This document shows positions 39,251 through 53,300 of a stretch of DNA of 64,000 bases, piece by piece (position 1 is the first letter of the stretch; each line of letters begins with the position of its first letter). The position numbers and the translations under genes were made by a program. This DNA is from Diplosphaera chodatii (Eukaryota; Chlorophyta; Trebouxiophyceae; Prasiolales; Stichococcaceae). The notes below the pieces were generated by a model. It saw only the letters and a program-made list of their open reading frames with translations, was not told the DNA's origin and made no database searches. The stretch is taken from positions 558,001 through 622,000 of the forward strand of contig JAALGY010000061.1 of assembly GCA_032358165.1 (NCBI GenBank), read 5' to 3'.

Positions 39251-40360
39251 TCAGAACGGAGCCAGCGGCGCGTTGCTGTCATCTGACTGCAACAGGTAGT
39301 CCAGGCTGTCTGCCTTTGGCGCCGCCCTGCACCCATGACAGGCAACGGCTGTCATGAGGTCACTCACGGCAGAGCACACACATGGCGTGCTGTTGAGGGG
39401 TGAGGCGCAGCAGTAGACAGTGCTCCTGTGTGCATGCTTTGGTGATCAGCACTACGACAGGCAGCCGACAACACAGCAGTGCAGCACGGACGTCCAGTCG
39501 TCCGCACAGCGGGTTGCATGCATTGCTGTTGCATGCGATGCCGTTGGCAGCCTGCATTTGGTGTCTGTGCGGCAGCAGTACCGACATCCGACAAGGAGCT
39601 CACTTTGTCTCTGACTGTTCTGGCTCAGGCGGCGCAGGCCCCCGTATGTAGTTGGCTGCTGCAAAGATGCCGCTGGCCACTGCGAATGCTAGGAGCGTCG
39701 GCAGCACGAACTGAGCCCCCTGACCGAGCCACTGCAGCGATGGAGGGAGGACATCTGTCAGGATGGACACAGTGAGCAGCAACAAAGTAGGTAGCACACC
39801 ACAGCTGCACGCCACTCCCACGCTGATTAGGCCAAGGTACAGGCTGCATGGGGCATGCAGGTCAAACCCTTGACTGGTGCATGTCGGCATGGCATCGTTG
39901 GCATAGACACCGTCTGTATCACCCAACAGTGATTCTGCTCCTTGTGACCCACCTCCCATGCTCCGCCTTCAAAGACGTCGCGGTTTGGCGGCTCCCACCA
40001 GGGGTTGCCCTCCGAATCAAATGGCTCATACCCCGTGAAGCGGTCCCTGGGGTCGCCCTTGGGCGCCTCCGCTGTCTGCTGCTGCTCAGCCTGCATCATG
40101 TGCAGTGCTCGCAGAGTCAGCAGAGTGTGTGTCGCCATGCCCGCCGCCGGCAGTCGGGATGCATGCAATGTGCAGCACGTGTGGCAGGGACCGTGAATGG
40201 GCGGCTGCATCACCTCCTGTTGCGTAGAGCGTTTAGCTGCCACGCGCACCAGCGGCCTCGCAGCTGTGCTTGTGTGTCGGCGGCCATGGCGCCATGCCGT
40301 CAGTGGCGGCGGGCCGTGCGGATGCAGTTGCACACTGCTGTGCTGCTGAGCAAGTCTCAT
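39251..40360 (-). CDS. Predicted plastid-targeted single-pass membrane protein, 162 aa
   Basis: Four exons in transcript order: 40360-40214, 40090-39953, 39731-39604 and 39326-39251; every junction closes in phase. Seen: a Ser/Arg/His-rich, acid-poor leader (about residues 1-46, with TAARPLVRVAAKRST resembling a chloroplast cleavage region), a Trp/Pro-rich soluble part (DRFTGYEPFDSEGNPWWEPP), one hydrophobic helix (FVLPTLLAFAVASGIFAAAN) and a Pro/Glu tail ending DSNAPLAPF. The plan suits a small thylakoid or envelope protein. I do not recognise the family. Reading through the GTGAGC donor at 39603 would give a shorter 138-aa form; the spliced tail is preferred because donor, acceptor and phase all agree. 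Confidence 0.6.
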
Positions 40361-41361
40361 ATTGCTGATCCTTCCTCAGCGCTACCGTTGAATATGGCAA
40401 TGCAACGTGCGTGCTGCGGGCCAGTCGTCAAGGCTTTGCTGGAACTGCACGAGCTTGAGCAGTGCCCAGACGGCTGTTCACTGGAGGCCTCCTCAACCTG
40501 CAAATGCCATGCAACGTTGCATAAGCCTTCCTGTCAAGGATGTGCACACGCTGTCAGCAGTGGTAGAGAAACGCTTTGCAACCGTAGAACGAGGAGCGTT
40601 GCCTGCAATCCAGAGTTCAGCCAGATCAGCCAGTGCAGCCAAGACCCTATTTGGCTCCGGAACAACGGGACCCGCACGCCGCAACCGTAGTTCTGTAACA
40701 CGAATTGTATCTCAATCGGCCATTCGGTCATGCCTTGACGTCTTGCGATGGACGACGGCTGTTGTTGAGCGGTGTTTTGTCTGACACAGCATCCTCGAGG
40801 TGCGCACCTGAGGGTTCGACTCAATGACAAGGGTTGACCAAAGCAGCCCTGTCGCCAGTCAGCTTTGTGTGTTGACTATCAGCAATGGTCGAGCAGCTTC
40901 AAGTCCGTGCTGTGGACACGAGCCTGTGATCACCCTCTCTGCACCCACCAGCGCTTGAACCCAGGTGCAACACAGCAGCACAACAACTCCAGGCAATGCA
41001 GCGGTTTGGCAGCATCTGGACTGGCTGGAGCATCGATCATAGAGCGGCAAGACCGACGATCGTCCTGCTGCGTGCGGCAAGCATTGACCATAGCTGTCGC
41101 GAATGCCCGCTGTTGCACAGCCAATACACATCCACCACTTTGCCATGGATAGGCCACGCACCTGCAGGGCTCGGTAAGCTGCTATCTCAGGCTGTGCTCG
41201 GTCATGTGCAGGGCGCCATAAGGACATGCTGGCGCGGATGCAGAGGTACACAGCCCCGCCGCATCAGCATAGCATGCTGAGGGGGTGCATGGGTGGTGTT
41301 CGGCGCGCCCACGCGCCGAGGTAGCAGCCAACACCTGGTGCTGTGGGATCCGGCCACCAGC
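40361..41361. promoter_or_regulatory. Divergent intergenic region before ATG2
   Basis: A 1001-base region between the start of the plastid-type gene (minus) and the ATG2 start (plus). It holds both promoters. No coding exon or RNA gene is evident. Confidence 0.4.
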
Positions 41362-44300
41362 ATGCTGGGCGGCACGGCGGACTGGGCGCTGAAGCGCGTG
41401 GCGCGCTTCCTGCTGAAGCGCCAGCTGGGGCGCCTGCTGCGGTCGGAGCTGGACCTCGACACGCTGGACGTAAGCTGCTGGGATCGATATATCTGTATAG
41501 CAAACACGTGTGTGTTGCTAGCCCGGACGGCAGCACCATGCCAGACGGTGGTTGTGCTGCCGCTGTCATCCTGGCGTAGACCAGGTGCTCCCACGGAGGT
41601 TGCAGGTGGCTTTGGGCGAGGGATCGCTGTCGCTGCGGTGCCTGCTGCTGGACTGTGACTACATCAACGCACAGCTGGTGCGGCACAGCTTGACTGGCCC
41701 AGGCAGTGGGGTGTTGTGTTTGCATCCCCAACCTTTAGCAGCTGTCCTGCCTGCTAGCATGCACATCCTGCCCAGGCAGCCGAGGCACAGGGGCAAGGAG
41801 CTGCTGGCTGCTTGGTGTGCAGGGGCCGGAGGCAGGCTGGGACGTCACGGCCGCATACATTGGCGTCGCGCGTGCCACGGTGCCCATCACGGCACTCTAC
41901 TCCCAGGTGCTTACCTTCGGTGCTGAGCCGGATGGCGATGTCAGTAGCTCGCACCTGAGAGTTCCCCGTGCCACATCGTGGCGGTGCATGGCATGCATGG
42001 GCGTGCAGACCAGCCTCGCTGACTAGCGCCACTGGGTGCTGCCGCCTGCAGCCGTGCGCTGTGGAGCTGGACGAGGTGCTGCTGACGGTGCGGCCCCGGT
42101 GCGGCGGCGCAGCGCCTGCAGCAGGCAGCGCTGCAGACGCTGGGGCTGCGGCTGCGGCAGGGGGACACGAGGACGGCTCTGCCGACAGCCCGCCTGACTC
42201 GCTGGACGACTTTGCAGCAGGTGATCTCCTTGATGGTGCCGGCTTCATCGGTTGATCAGTTGGAACATTTGTGTAGCAGCAGCCGCCTGTTGGACAGCGC
42301 ATGCCGTGCAAACATGCGTACTGAGTAACGTCTGCGTCCTGCTGCCAGGCGTGGGCCGTGTGGCGGACGGTGTGCAGCTGATTGCCGGGGGCCTGGAGGC
42401 GCTGCTGCAGGGCCTGCAGCTGTCTGCACGGCGCATTGCCATTCGTGTGGAGCTGCCCCAGCCTGCAGATGGCAGCTCCAGGTGCACCTCCCCACCAACT
42501 GCATGCATGATATCGTGTGAGTCTGGCAGCATCCTAATCTAGTCGAACCGCCATGGACGCTGCAAACTATGCTTTGCCCACAGCTTTGGCTGGGCAGACG
42601 TGCTGTGGCACATTGTCAGGTGTAGATGCCTTGTCCAGGTCGAAGCAGCAAGCGGACGACTGCGGTCAGCCAGGCGGCGCGGTGGCAGTGCTGCATCTGG
42701 AAGAACTCAGCTATGGCGGCGACGGCCCTGGGGTGGCAACGGGTGCTGAGCCGTCAGACGCCAAGCCGGCGGCGGGGCCCACGCTGCACAAGACGGTCAG
42801 CTTTGTGGGCCTCACGCTGGATCTGCAGCCGCTGGCCGCCGCGCCGGACGGCGCTGAGGCGGCAGCTGGCCGGGCCTCGCAGTCAGCCCTGGCAGATGCC
42901 GCAGCCGCAGCGTCTCAAGGCGACGCTTCATTGCAGCCGGCCGGCGGCGCCGAGGCGGCGCCTGACAGCGGCTGGAGCATGCGTGTCAGCACCAGCAGCC
43001 TGCAGGGCTCAGCCGCTGCACGCCCGGAGCAGCCGTCCGTGCCTGTTAGCAGTGCTGGTGACAGCGCTGGCGGCGGGGATTCTGCTGACGGTGTCAGTTC
43101 GTCCGTCATCGTGTCGCCCGCTTCACCAAGCTCAGTATCAGAGCAGCAGCAGCTGGGCTCCGTAACCACAGTCGTGTCGGGCGAGGGCGGCGCAGGGCTT
43201 TCCGGCAACCTCGAGCTGCGATTGACATGGCCAGCTGCTGTGGGCGGCGGAAGCAGCGGGCCGCGTGCGGCAGCGCAGCTCCACCTGGAGCCGATGCGGT
43301 GCCAGCTGAGGCAGCGGCACCTGCCGCTGCTGAGCAGTGCTGCGGCTGCGCTTGCAGCGGCCCTTGCGCTGCGTCCTGGGCTTCCTCAACCTGCCAGGCA
43401 GGATCTTGCGGCATGTGCTGCCATCTGTGTGCATGCATGACTGATGAACAGCTGCGGATCATTCATTATGTCCCTGTGTTCGATGAGTGCACCCATGCCA
43501 GCCTTCGGCGCAAGTATAGTGTCACGAGCATCCGCCGAGAGCCAGGTGATTGAGCAACGCTGTTGTTTGCCCCACAGTTCTGGCGCTCTGGCACCGGCGC
43601 CAGCAGCCGGGCACCGGTCGTTCCTGGAGGGCGTGCTGCTGCCGGACTTCGGCGGCCTGGTGGCTGATACGCTGACGGCCAGCGGCGCCTGGGGCCTCGC
43701 CGCCGGAGGCGCAGGGGATGCCGACACCTCGCCGCCTGCTGGCGAGGCGTCGGGCGCCTACTTTGATGCGGAGTCGGTGCTGGGCTCCATGCGCCAGAGC
43801 TTCTCTCACACAGTGCGTCATCATGTGTCATCACACGATGAAACTGCATGTGCAGTGTGCATGAGGGTGCAAGTGGTTGCATGCCCCACACGGATGGCAC
43901 TGGTGAATCTGTGTCAAACGGCTGACCTGGCATGTCTTCGCTCTGTGTAGTTCTTTTCCACCACGGCGTCGCTGCACGGCCTGAGCGGCGGGGGTACCGC
44001 TGTGCCAGCCCAGCTGCAGTGGGACCTACGGGCGGCTGCCGCCGGCTGCACCCTCGTGCTGTGGTACCCCGCCTCGGCTCCAGGCGCCGCCGTTGCCGCC
44101 GCCAGGGCTGGTACAGATGAGAAGTCAGCAGCAGCGGACGCAGCCCAGCTGCAGCCAGCAGGCAATGGCATCGCCAAAGGCAGGCAGCAGCCACAAGCTG
44201 CTGCAGACGATGAACATATGGAGGCATTCTCCCAGCCGGCGGACTCGCTGATGCATGTGGGCGGTGCGGAGTCCTTCATGAGCGCCGCGTCGCAGCTGCG

Positions 44301-47300
44301 GTGGTCGTCAGCCACTGCCGGCGGCGCTGCAGCCGCACCTGACAGCAGCGGCGCGGGCGGCGCCGCGATGCCTGCAGATCAGGGGACGGACGAGTCTGCA
44401 GATGATGAAGACGACTACGGGCGCCTCGAGCTTGAGTGCACAGACGTCATCGTCGATGCGTCTGGGGGCGGCACAGCCAGCGGCGTCTCGGCGGCCGTGC
44501 GGCTCTATGCCCTGTCAGCACTGGAGTACCTGCCCCGCGAGGCTGCTGAGTGCGTCTCTCGATGAGCTGATGTAATTGGCTGATGCGCGCTGCTGCGCCA
44601 TGTGATGATTTTGGCTTACCAATGGAGCCCTTGGGGGCCTCTGTCTACAGTTTGTCTGTCTACAGACAGTAACTGTTTGACTGGTGCATGGTTGGGTTGC
44701 AGGGCTTGCGGCAGTCCTGCTCCAGAGGAGGCGGCTCAGGTGCTGCAGGCGCTGCCGGCACTGCAGGGTGGGCCCCGCCCCGCGCCCTACTTCCTGCCGC
44801 CGCACCCTGGCTCAGCAGCAGGCTCTCCACCAGCCACACCTCGCCTCATGCAGGTGCAGCTGTCATTCCTGGTGACTCGGACCTCTTGATGTCATGACGT
44901 GTCATCACACCTGCAATGGCTGGCTGCAACCGCTGACCTTGCAGGAAGGGACCGGAGCTCTAAGGCGCTCTGTGTCGATTCACAGGTGCTGCCGGTGGTC
45001 AGTTGTGCCGGCAGTCCCCGGTCAGTGGGCGGCCGCCCATCAGTGACGCTGCGCCTGCGGCCGGGTCCTGAGGAAGGTCGCGCTGCTGCAGCGACATCAG
45101 CCCACTCCACTCCCAGGCAGCACGGCAGCTGCGGCGGCTCAGCCCCAGCAGCCGGCAGCGCTGCGGAGCCAATGGCTGAGGCGGCGTTGCGGCCAGTCAC
45201 GCTGTGGCTCGGGCTGCCTCTGCTGGCTCGCCTGGAGGCGTTCGCAGAGCCGCTCCTGCTGGCGGCAGCAGAGGCGGCGGCTGCTGCTGCGGAGGCAGCT
45301 GCAGCGGAGGCAGAACAGCGGACAAGCGGCCAGCGTGTGGCCTTTGACGTGCCGCAGGGCGGCCAACAGCCAGCAGCAGCGGCGCGCAAGACTGCCGTCG
45401 CAGCTGCCATCGACTCGATCTTGGACAGCTTGCAGGTGCCGGCCGGCTGTTGCACTACGACACCCTGATAAACACACTGATCGGGGGTGTGACTCGCACT
45501 TCTGCAAACAGATTCTCGAGGCCTGATCTCAAGTGTGCACTGCACAGGAGTTTGGAACGAGCAAGCAGGCAGACGCACCAGCGGCTGCGGTCCGGCGCTT
45601 CGGCGTCTCAGCGGCGCATGTGTGCGCTGTGCTGGCGCTGCCCCCAGCCCGCGGCGATTGCCCCAGCAGCGCGCTGCACGGGCACAGCTACCTGGCCGTG
45701 GACCTGTTCCCCGTAAGTCGCACTCCGGCAGAGTCCAGCAGATCCTCACAGCAAATCGTCATACCACAAAAGACAGCACTCGGTTCCTTGCAAGCAGAGC
45801 GGTTGATTGCAAGCAGAGCGGTTGATTGGAGCCCATGGGGGGTGGACCCATTGAGTGTACCATAGTACAGCTGTGACATGCTGAAGTCTCGTTTGTGCAG
45901 GAGACGGGCCGCAGCGCCAGCGGCAGCAGGGAGGCAGGGGCCGCGACGCCGCTGCTGGTGGCGCGCTGCAGCTCCTCTGTGCACGGCAGCAATCTGGAGG
46001 TCGACTGCGCCGCAGCCCGCGCAACAGTGAGCGCTCCTCGCCACCAGCAACCCACCCTGTGGCGGCCGGGCTGCCCAGTGCATCAGCCGTTCACGGCAGG
46101 TCCCTAAATAGTGACATCCTGCACGATGTGCCCTGCAGGCCTACTTTGTGGGGGACCCCTTTGCAGTTGGCGCTGGCGGCGCTGCCAGGGCCAGGCGGCT
46201 GTCCGCGCACCGCATCGTGGATGCGGTGCCGGCCGCCGGCGCTCCGTGCGCCCTGGTGGCGGAGGCCCGCTGGTCACCCAGCGCGGTGGTGCGCTCCTGC
46301 AAGTGTCCGGCCTGTGCTGGCCGTGATGTCAAGAACACTTTATGCATTGCTGCGGTGCCTGCAGGTGTACCATGTGCCTGCTGGACCAGGTGTCTGCGTC
46401 TGAAAGGCACGATCATGCTCTGGATGCAGGCTGCGCCCGCGGATCTGGATGCAGCCTGGGAGTTTGCACGGCAGCACACGGCTGCGATTGCTGTGGACAC
46501 CACCGCAGCGGCGGCTGGCAAGGTGCTCTGAGCATGGTGTGGTGTGGTGCATGTCAAGACTGTGCAATCAAAGCCCGTGTTCTCAGCGAGAGGATGATCT
46601 CGCTCTGCACCCAGGTGCACAATCAATCAAGTACACGTGTCGGCCGCAGGCTGCTCGGAGGTCGCACCCGGGCATGGACAGCCCAGAAGGCGTCGCATTT
46701 CGGGAGCGCCTGCTGGCGACAGCTGGCGCCTTCCTGCGCGTGCGCGCCCCCGCCGTCAGCGCCCAGCTCTGTCAGGCAGGGCTCCGACACAACGCAGACC
46801 CCGTTTTCCCTGCACTCCCCTCGCCAGCTTGTCGACATGTAGTTACAGCTGCTGGTTCGGATCTCGCAGCTCTCCAACTTGCCAGGTCAGCAGTTCTGCT
46901 TCCACCTCGCTCCTCGACGTGTGCAGCACACATAGCCAGAGTGTTCACTGTCTGCATGCCTGCAAGGCCTTAATGGCTGACGCTTGCTGGCGCAGGCCGA
47001 CCTGGCGGCTCTGGCCATGCTGGCCAGCAGCGTGGCGGCGTGGCGCGAGGGCGTGGCGGCGGCCGCGCTCGCTGCGGGGTGGCCTGTCGCGCAGGCGGGG
47101 CCGCAGGCGGCGCTCCTGGTGGACGCCGGGCTGTCCGTCACCCTGCGGCCCTCGCTGCAGGAGGGATCAGCGGAGGATCGCGATGCCACGGCCTTCTCAC
47201 TGACATCCGACGAGCTGCGGCTGTTTGGGGTATCCTGCCTGGGCGGTGCGCTGGATGCGTCAACGGCATTGCTGCAGGCCGGCGGCCTGACGCTCCGGCG

Positions 47301-50300
47301 CGGCCTGCCGAGGCGTCCATCGGCTTCCAGCGGCGCGGCCAGCAGCAGAGCCAGCAGCAGCAGGGACTCTAGTGCCAGCAGGCGCGGGGCCAGCAGCCAT
47401 CACACAGCGCCAGGCAGACGCAACGGCTCTGCAGCGACGGAGGCAACCTCTGCGGCGGTGCTGCTGTGCTGCGCCGGCGACGCTGGGTTGGATGTTGTCC
47501 ATGTGCAGCGGTGAGCCTATCTGGGATGCATTCTCCGTGAGTTGCATGTGCATCATGTGATGCACCTGCACGCACCTGCTGCCCTGCACCACTGGCGCGG
47601 CAGCTGCATGCATCATGTTGAGGTCACGCTTTCCACAACGGAGGCTTCCTGCTGTGGCAGGCCTGCAGCAGCGGGGGCGGATGCCGCTCCGGAGGCGGCC
47701 TCGTCTGTTGTGCTGCGGGGCGTGACAGTTGCCACGGATGCAACGCCACAGCCTGCAGCAGCCGGCAGCGGGGCCACCACGCCTCCCACAGCCCAGTGGC
47801 CGATGCAGCTGGCCAGCATGCTTGCCATCGGCAGCCCGGCAGCGGACAGCCCAAGTCCATCACCAGAGCAGCGGCGGCAGCAGCCAGCAACAGCATGGGC
47901 CATCAGCTTGCAGGTGCGCAGTGCTGAGCAACTCCTTGCTGAGCTGTTGCCACGTAGCTTTTACCGTGATGTTGGAGGCGCCCCGGGCTTTGCTTGCTTC
48001 GTGAGAGTTGAATGTAGATTTCTCACAAAACCCTCAAGTCTAGGAGGCCAACATGCTGCAGGACTGCGCTGTGCGGTATGAGCCGCCGCCGCAGCCGGAG
48101 GGCGACCTCGGCAGCGCCGGCATCGCGGCCGCACTGCTGCTGGGCGCCGGCCAGTGGGGCAGCGGCCCCCCTGCAGCAACCTCGCAGCCCCCGCAGCAGC
48201 AGCAGCAGACGCCGGCGCACCCGCTGCAGGCGGCCGCCGGCGGGTGTGATTCCAGCGGCCAGGCGCTGCAGCCGGTGGTGCTGCAGTCGCTGAGCCTGTG
48301 GGTGGCGCCGGCTGATGGTGGGGCGCCCTCCGCACTCCCGCTACCCCCGCATGCTGCTGCCACCCCTGCCAGCAAGCCTTCCACACACGTTGTTCACTGA
48401 AGTTTTGCAGCGCTACCCGGCATCCAGTCGTATTATGCTGCATGGCATGATGACATGCATTGTGCAACAGAGCGCGGGGCTGGCTGGGTTGTGGGGGACG
48501 CGGTGCACCTGCCAGCGGTCCAGCTGCCCAGCTGCGGCTACCTGTGCGTGGCGCAGGAGACGGAGGTCTGCGTCGCCGTGCAGCTGCCGTCAGACTCGGG
48601 GACAGGTGCGTCGAGCTGCTGAGCTGTGCCTCCACTTCCCACCAGCAGGCGCGCGTCATCACAGGGGATGGTCAAGCATGACACACTGCCACGGCAGCAC
48701 GCCAAACGGTTGACAGCGGTTTGGTCATCCGCAGGCCCACTGGACATTGAGGTCAGCAACAGCCGCCTGGTCAGCAACCTCAGCCGCGAAGGCTTCCAGC
48801 GCCTGAGCCGGCTGGCCGCGCAGGCCGCGCCGCCAGCCCCGCCCGCAGCCTCCAGCAGCGTCGGCCGGCGGCGGCCGCGGCCGAGCAGATCGGCGAGCGA
48901 GGACGCTGATGTGCCGGCGCGCCTGACGAAGGACGAGGTCCAGGAGATGGCGCAGCGGTGCGTTGTCCTTGATGCTTCCCCACATCACGGGTGTCGGAGC
49001 GTCCTGGTCCATATCATAGCGCAGCCGGGCTGTACCAGCAGCAGCACTGCTCCGCTGGATGGCATGCGTTGACATACAGCATGCAGAGCAGATACAGATG
49101 CAATTGGTTTTCTGGCATTGCCAGCGTGCACCTTCAACCACCTTGTTTTACAAGTGTGCAAACACCTACTTTACAGGGAGGGGCTGTTGGAGGCGTCGGT
49201 CTTTCTTGGGGGCGGCTGGCTGGACGGCAGCGATGAGGCATTGCAGCTTGGTCCCGGGGACGTCGGTCACCTGCCCGCGCCCCATGATGCAGGCATCAGC
49301 CCTGCGCACGCCGCTGCAATGCAGCTACACCGTCCAGGTGTGCAGTGGTAGTATCACTCTATACCCTGAAGTCCAGTTTCCTCAGCTCGTCGGCCAGAAT
49401 GTCTGTGTGGGCCACACACTTGTGGGGCAGGACGGCAGCACTGCGCATTGGGTGCTGCTGGTTCAGCGCAGCTTCATCAAAGGCCAGCATGTCAAGACTG
49501 CGAGCAGTTGCTCACCGCTGAAGCTGCCGTGCAGACACGCCTGATGACGCCCGCAGCGAGGCCTCGGAGCAGCCGCCCGGCCTCATTGAGGGCTTCCTGG
49601 ACTGCTCGCTGCTGGTGGGCGGCCATGGCAGCTCGCGCACCAGCCCCCAAGCGGCAGGTGACTAACCAGCAGCACGATGCCAAAGCACTTCAGTTGTGTT
49701 TGCACCTCTATGCGTCCACATGCATTGGCATATGCTCACAAGGGTAAACCAAGACCTATCGTGGCCACGCTCCTGCGCCCTCAAGGCATGAGCTCAGTAT
49801 GCGCCAGGCTTGGCCCAACTTTAGTCAGCTGGGCTAAGCCTGGCGCCCAACTTCAGCAAGAGCGGGGTGTTGCGGCTTCGACGTATGTGTGGAGGGCTGG
49901 ACCATTGCTCAGTGCCATGAATGCTGCGTGCAGAAGCGGCAGCGGGTGGCGACGACTACGAGCCTGAGCTGCTGGAGTGGGAGGAGCGCGGCATCTGGTA
50001 CACCCCGCCAGACGCCGATGTCGATGTGGAAGGTGACCAGTCCCCACACCGCAGGAATGTCTGTGATTTCCTGCACTTGCGATGTTAGGGAGACAGCGTG
50101 CGGGTGCCCCGCTGCGGCTGATGGCCCGGGCACCAGAGAGCCTCGTGACAAGGCCTGCCTCCGCTTGCCAGCCCGCCACAGGGCGTCACTTGCACCAAAA
50201 TGTCCGCACACCACTGCCGCCTGCAGGGTCCGCGCCGGATGTGCACGACTACTACGTCATGGTGCCCGGGGACGGCGCCCCCGCAGGAGACGCCTCTGGC

Positions 50301-53300
50301 GGCGGCCGCCGCGGCGCGCTGGTCGAGCCCCCGCCGGGCGCCTTCCCGCAGCCCGCGGCACGCTTCACCCTCCGCAATCTCAAGGTGGTGCTCTTACAGA
50401 TGGCATGCATCACGCGCATCTCCTTGTGAGGCAGCTGCCTTGGGCCTTGTTGTGAGAACGATCGCCTGGGATTGCAGCAGCATGCACAACTTGGCCGTGA
50501 TCGAGCTGCCATGTGTCTTTCACCCCTAGGCGCTGGTGGCGTTGTGTGAGGACGGTGACATCCAGCAGCCGCTGCCCAACGGTCGCGGGCGCGGGGGCGG
50601 CAGGGCCGGCGGCAGACTGGGCGCAAGCAGTCAGCAGCAGCAGGCCCTTGGCTCTCGCCGCGTGGAGGCAGAGGTGACGGGGGTACAGGGGCTGCCTTGT
50701 GGCCATGGCATCAACATTGACAGTTGTCAGATACTTGTGCCGGGTATTCTGGCCGTGACATACAGGATGTTGCTCTATTGGTGGGAGCGCCCCGCAGGCG
50801 GTGCATCTGTTGGTGGTGGGGCATCTGGTGCGGGCCTCGGCTTGGTGTCCAAATTGCGAACGTGCTGCAACCAGCATTGCTGATCTGCAGCGCTCTGTAC
50901 AGGTGTCTGGCTTCTGCATTCGTGCTGAGCGGTATGGCGAGCAGGACAGCCACGCCTGGCGCCTGGCAGTGTCTGTGCTCGACTTTGAGGTGGGCGCTGC
51001 CTGTGCTGCGAGGTTGCCATGCAACATCTACAGAAGCCTGCTGCTAAGGAGATCAAGATCACAAGCCTGCCAGGGTATGGCCTGACTGTCATGATGATCG
51101 TCGCAGGTGCGAGATTGCGCGGTGGCAAAGGACACGCGCAACCCCTGGCGCCGCATGCTGGGCCACCATGCAACGCTGCGCGCCCCGCGCGACCCTGAAG
51201 CCTGCATATTTCAGGTGTCCGCCCTGCAGGAGGAAGCTCCACACCCTCAGTGGTTCCCGCATCAGCAGCTCAGCTGCACTTAAGGTCGTCTAACCAGGGT
51301 CAGGCGGCTGTCACATCGATTGCAGCTGCATGCATGCACCCAAGCCCTCAGCCCCCTGATGCTGCAGGCGGAGATTGCTGCTGCGCTCCAGGAGCCAGAC
51401 GCCGCGGAGGAACTGGACCTGTCCGTCTGGCTGCTGCCCATGCGGGTGTGACCTTACTTTGCACAGCTCACTGCAACCCCTGGGCGTGTGAGTCGCTGTA
51501 GCACCACTTCAGCAGGCGCAGCGCACTCTGAAAACAAGCCTTTGTCTCTGTCGTTTGTGTATTCATGCAGATCACAAGAGAGAATGTTCTCCGCACGGCA
51601 AGCTTTCATGAAGGGGCCGCCTGACGCAGTGTGACAGTTGGCCGTCGGTGCTGCTCAGGTGCGGCTGGACCAGGGCACGTGCCTGTTCCTCGCGGCGTTC
51701 CTGGCTCCGGCGGCTGCTGATGAGGCGCCTGTCCTGGTGTCGGCCCCCGGTGCCTCTGATGAGGATGAAGACGTGGCTGCGGCTGCAGACGAAGCCGAAG
51801 ATTGCGAAGGTATGCAGTCAGAATGTAGCCTGACCATTTCACACGGCTTTGCTACCTCTCCACATATGATGCATGAGGCTACCAATTTGGACAGGGTTCT
51901 GGCGATGCAAACCCTCATGAATGCGTGACTATTCCAGAGACGCTGCCTCACATGGGAGCAGTCAAGCACGCTGCGTCAGCCACTGTGACGGCCCCCGGGT
52001 GCTGCGGCAGGCCCCGTCTTCGGCCGCGTCGCCGTCAGCGGCTGGAGCGTGGTGGTGGACTACAAGCCGCGGCGCGTGGACCTGGGCGCCCTGCGCACCG
52101 GCGCCCTGGTCGAGGTGGGTTAATGATCATACATTGCGCTCCCGAGTGCACACTTATTGTGTGCCGCTTGTGGGCCGGAGCCGGGCACCATGATGCATAC
52201 AGCCTTTGCTGTCCAGCGAACGATCAGCGCAAGTGTCCACCTTGATATGCGCATCTGGAGGAAGTGGTGACGGCAAAGGTGCATTTCTGCCACTCGGGCA
52301 GGTGCTCAACCTGGTGCCGTGGGGCGGCGTCGCGCTGCGGCTGCCGCCGGTGGAACTGGCCGACGCCGAGGGCTGGCCCGCTGTTGCGCGGGGCGCCGCC
52401 GCCGAGTACATTGCCGACATCACCACGCACCAGGTGGCCGCCGCTCCTGAAGACCTGGACCCTAAACCCCAGGACGCCCACAAGTGCCGCATGCAGCCAT
52501 CCACCGAGCCCCTCCAGAACACATGTTGGTCGTTATGTAGTAACACGTGGTCGGTCCAAGCCAGGAGCCTGTCGCCTTGCAGGCGCACAAGTTTGTGACG
52601 GGCGTGGCGCCCATCGCTGCCCTGGTGCGGCTCGGCACCGCCGCTGCGCCGCTCGCCGCCATCCCGTCAGGTGTGAGCAGCCGCAGCCCGGTGCATGCTG
52701 TACCTGATGCACCAGTTGTATTTCGCTGCTAAGGCTCAGTGTCAGCTGCATTTAAGCCTGCTGCCATTCAGCCACCGCCCCATCAGGTGCGATTGTGCGC
52801 GCTGCTGCACGGGCAAGAAGATGCCGCATGCAAGCCTCCAGTGACCGATGTCATGGAAACCGGGGCTTAGTACCTGAGTCGGAGAAATCGTGAACACCGC
52901 GCCTGCTCCATGTGCTACAGGGCGGCTGGCGGCGCAGCGTCGCACCTCCCGCCGAGCCTCGCGCGGCCGGCAGTCTGGCGGCCACTCCACGCCCACAGGT
53001 GCCCACATGGGCATCTCCTGAAGCGTTTTTTACACTCCTGCCGCCTGTAGACCAGCAGTGTCATCTGGCTGTGCCCACCATCAGGGCGAGGCACCCTGAT
53101 CAGCGGGCCTGCTCGGCATGCAACCCTCTGCTGACAGCACCTTGTTGCCAATGCGTCGCAGGCACGCCGGGGGCCACGCCGCGCACCCACGGCGGCGGCG
53201 GAAGCCGCGGCAGCAGGGGGCGGAGGGCGCCCCCGGACGCGGTGCCCCTGGAGCGGCAGCTGCGGCGGGGGCTGACCGCCCTGGCGCGTGCGGTGGCGCT

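Noticed and set aside
39848..40690. 280-codon plus-strand open frame
   Set aside because: It is antisense to the plastid-type gene, whose minus frame has phase-matched splice sites and a sensible protein plan.
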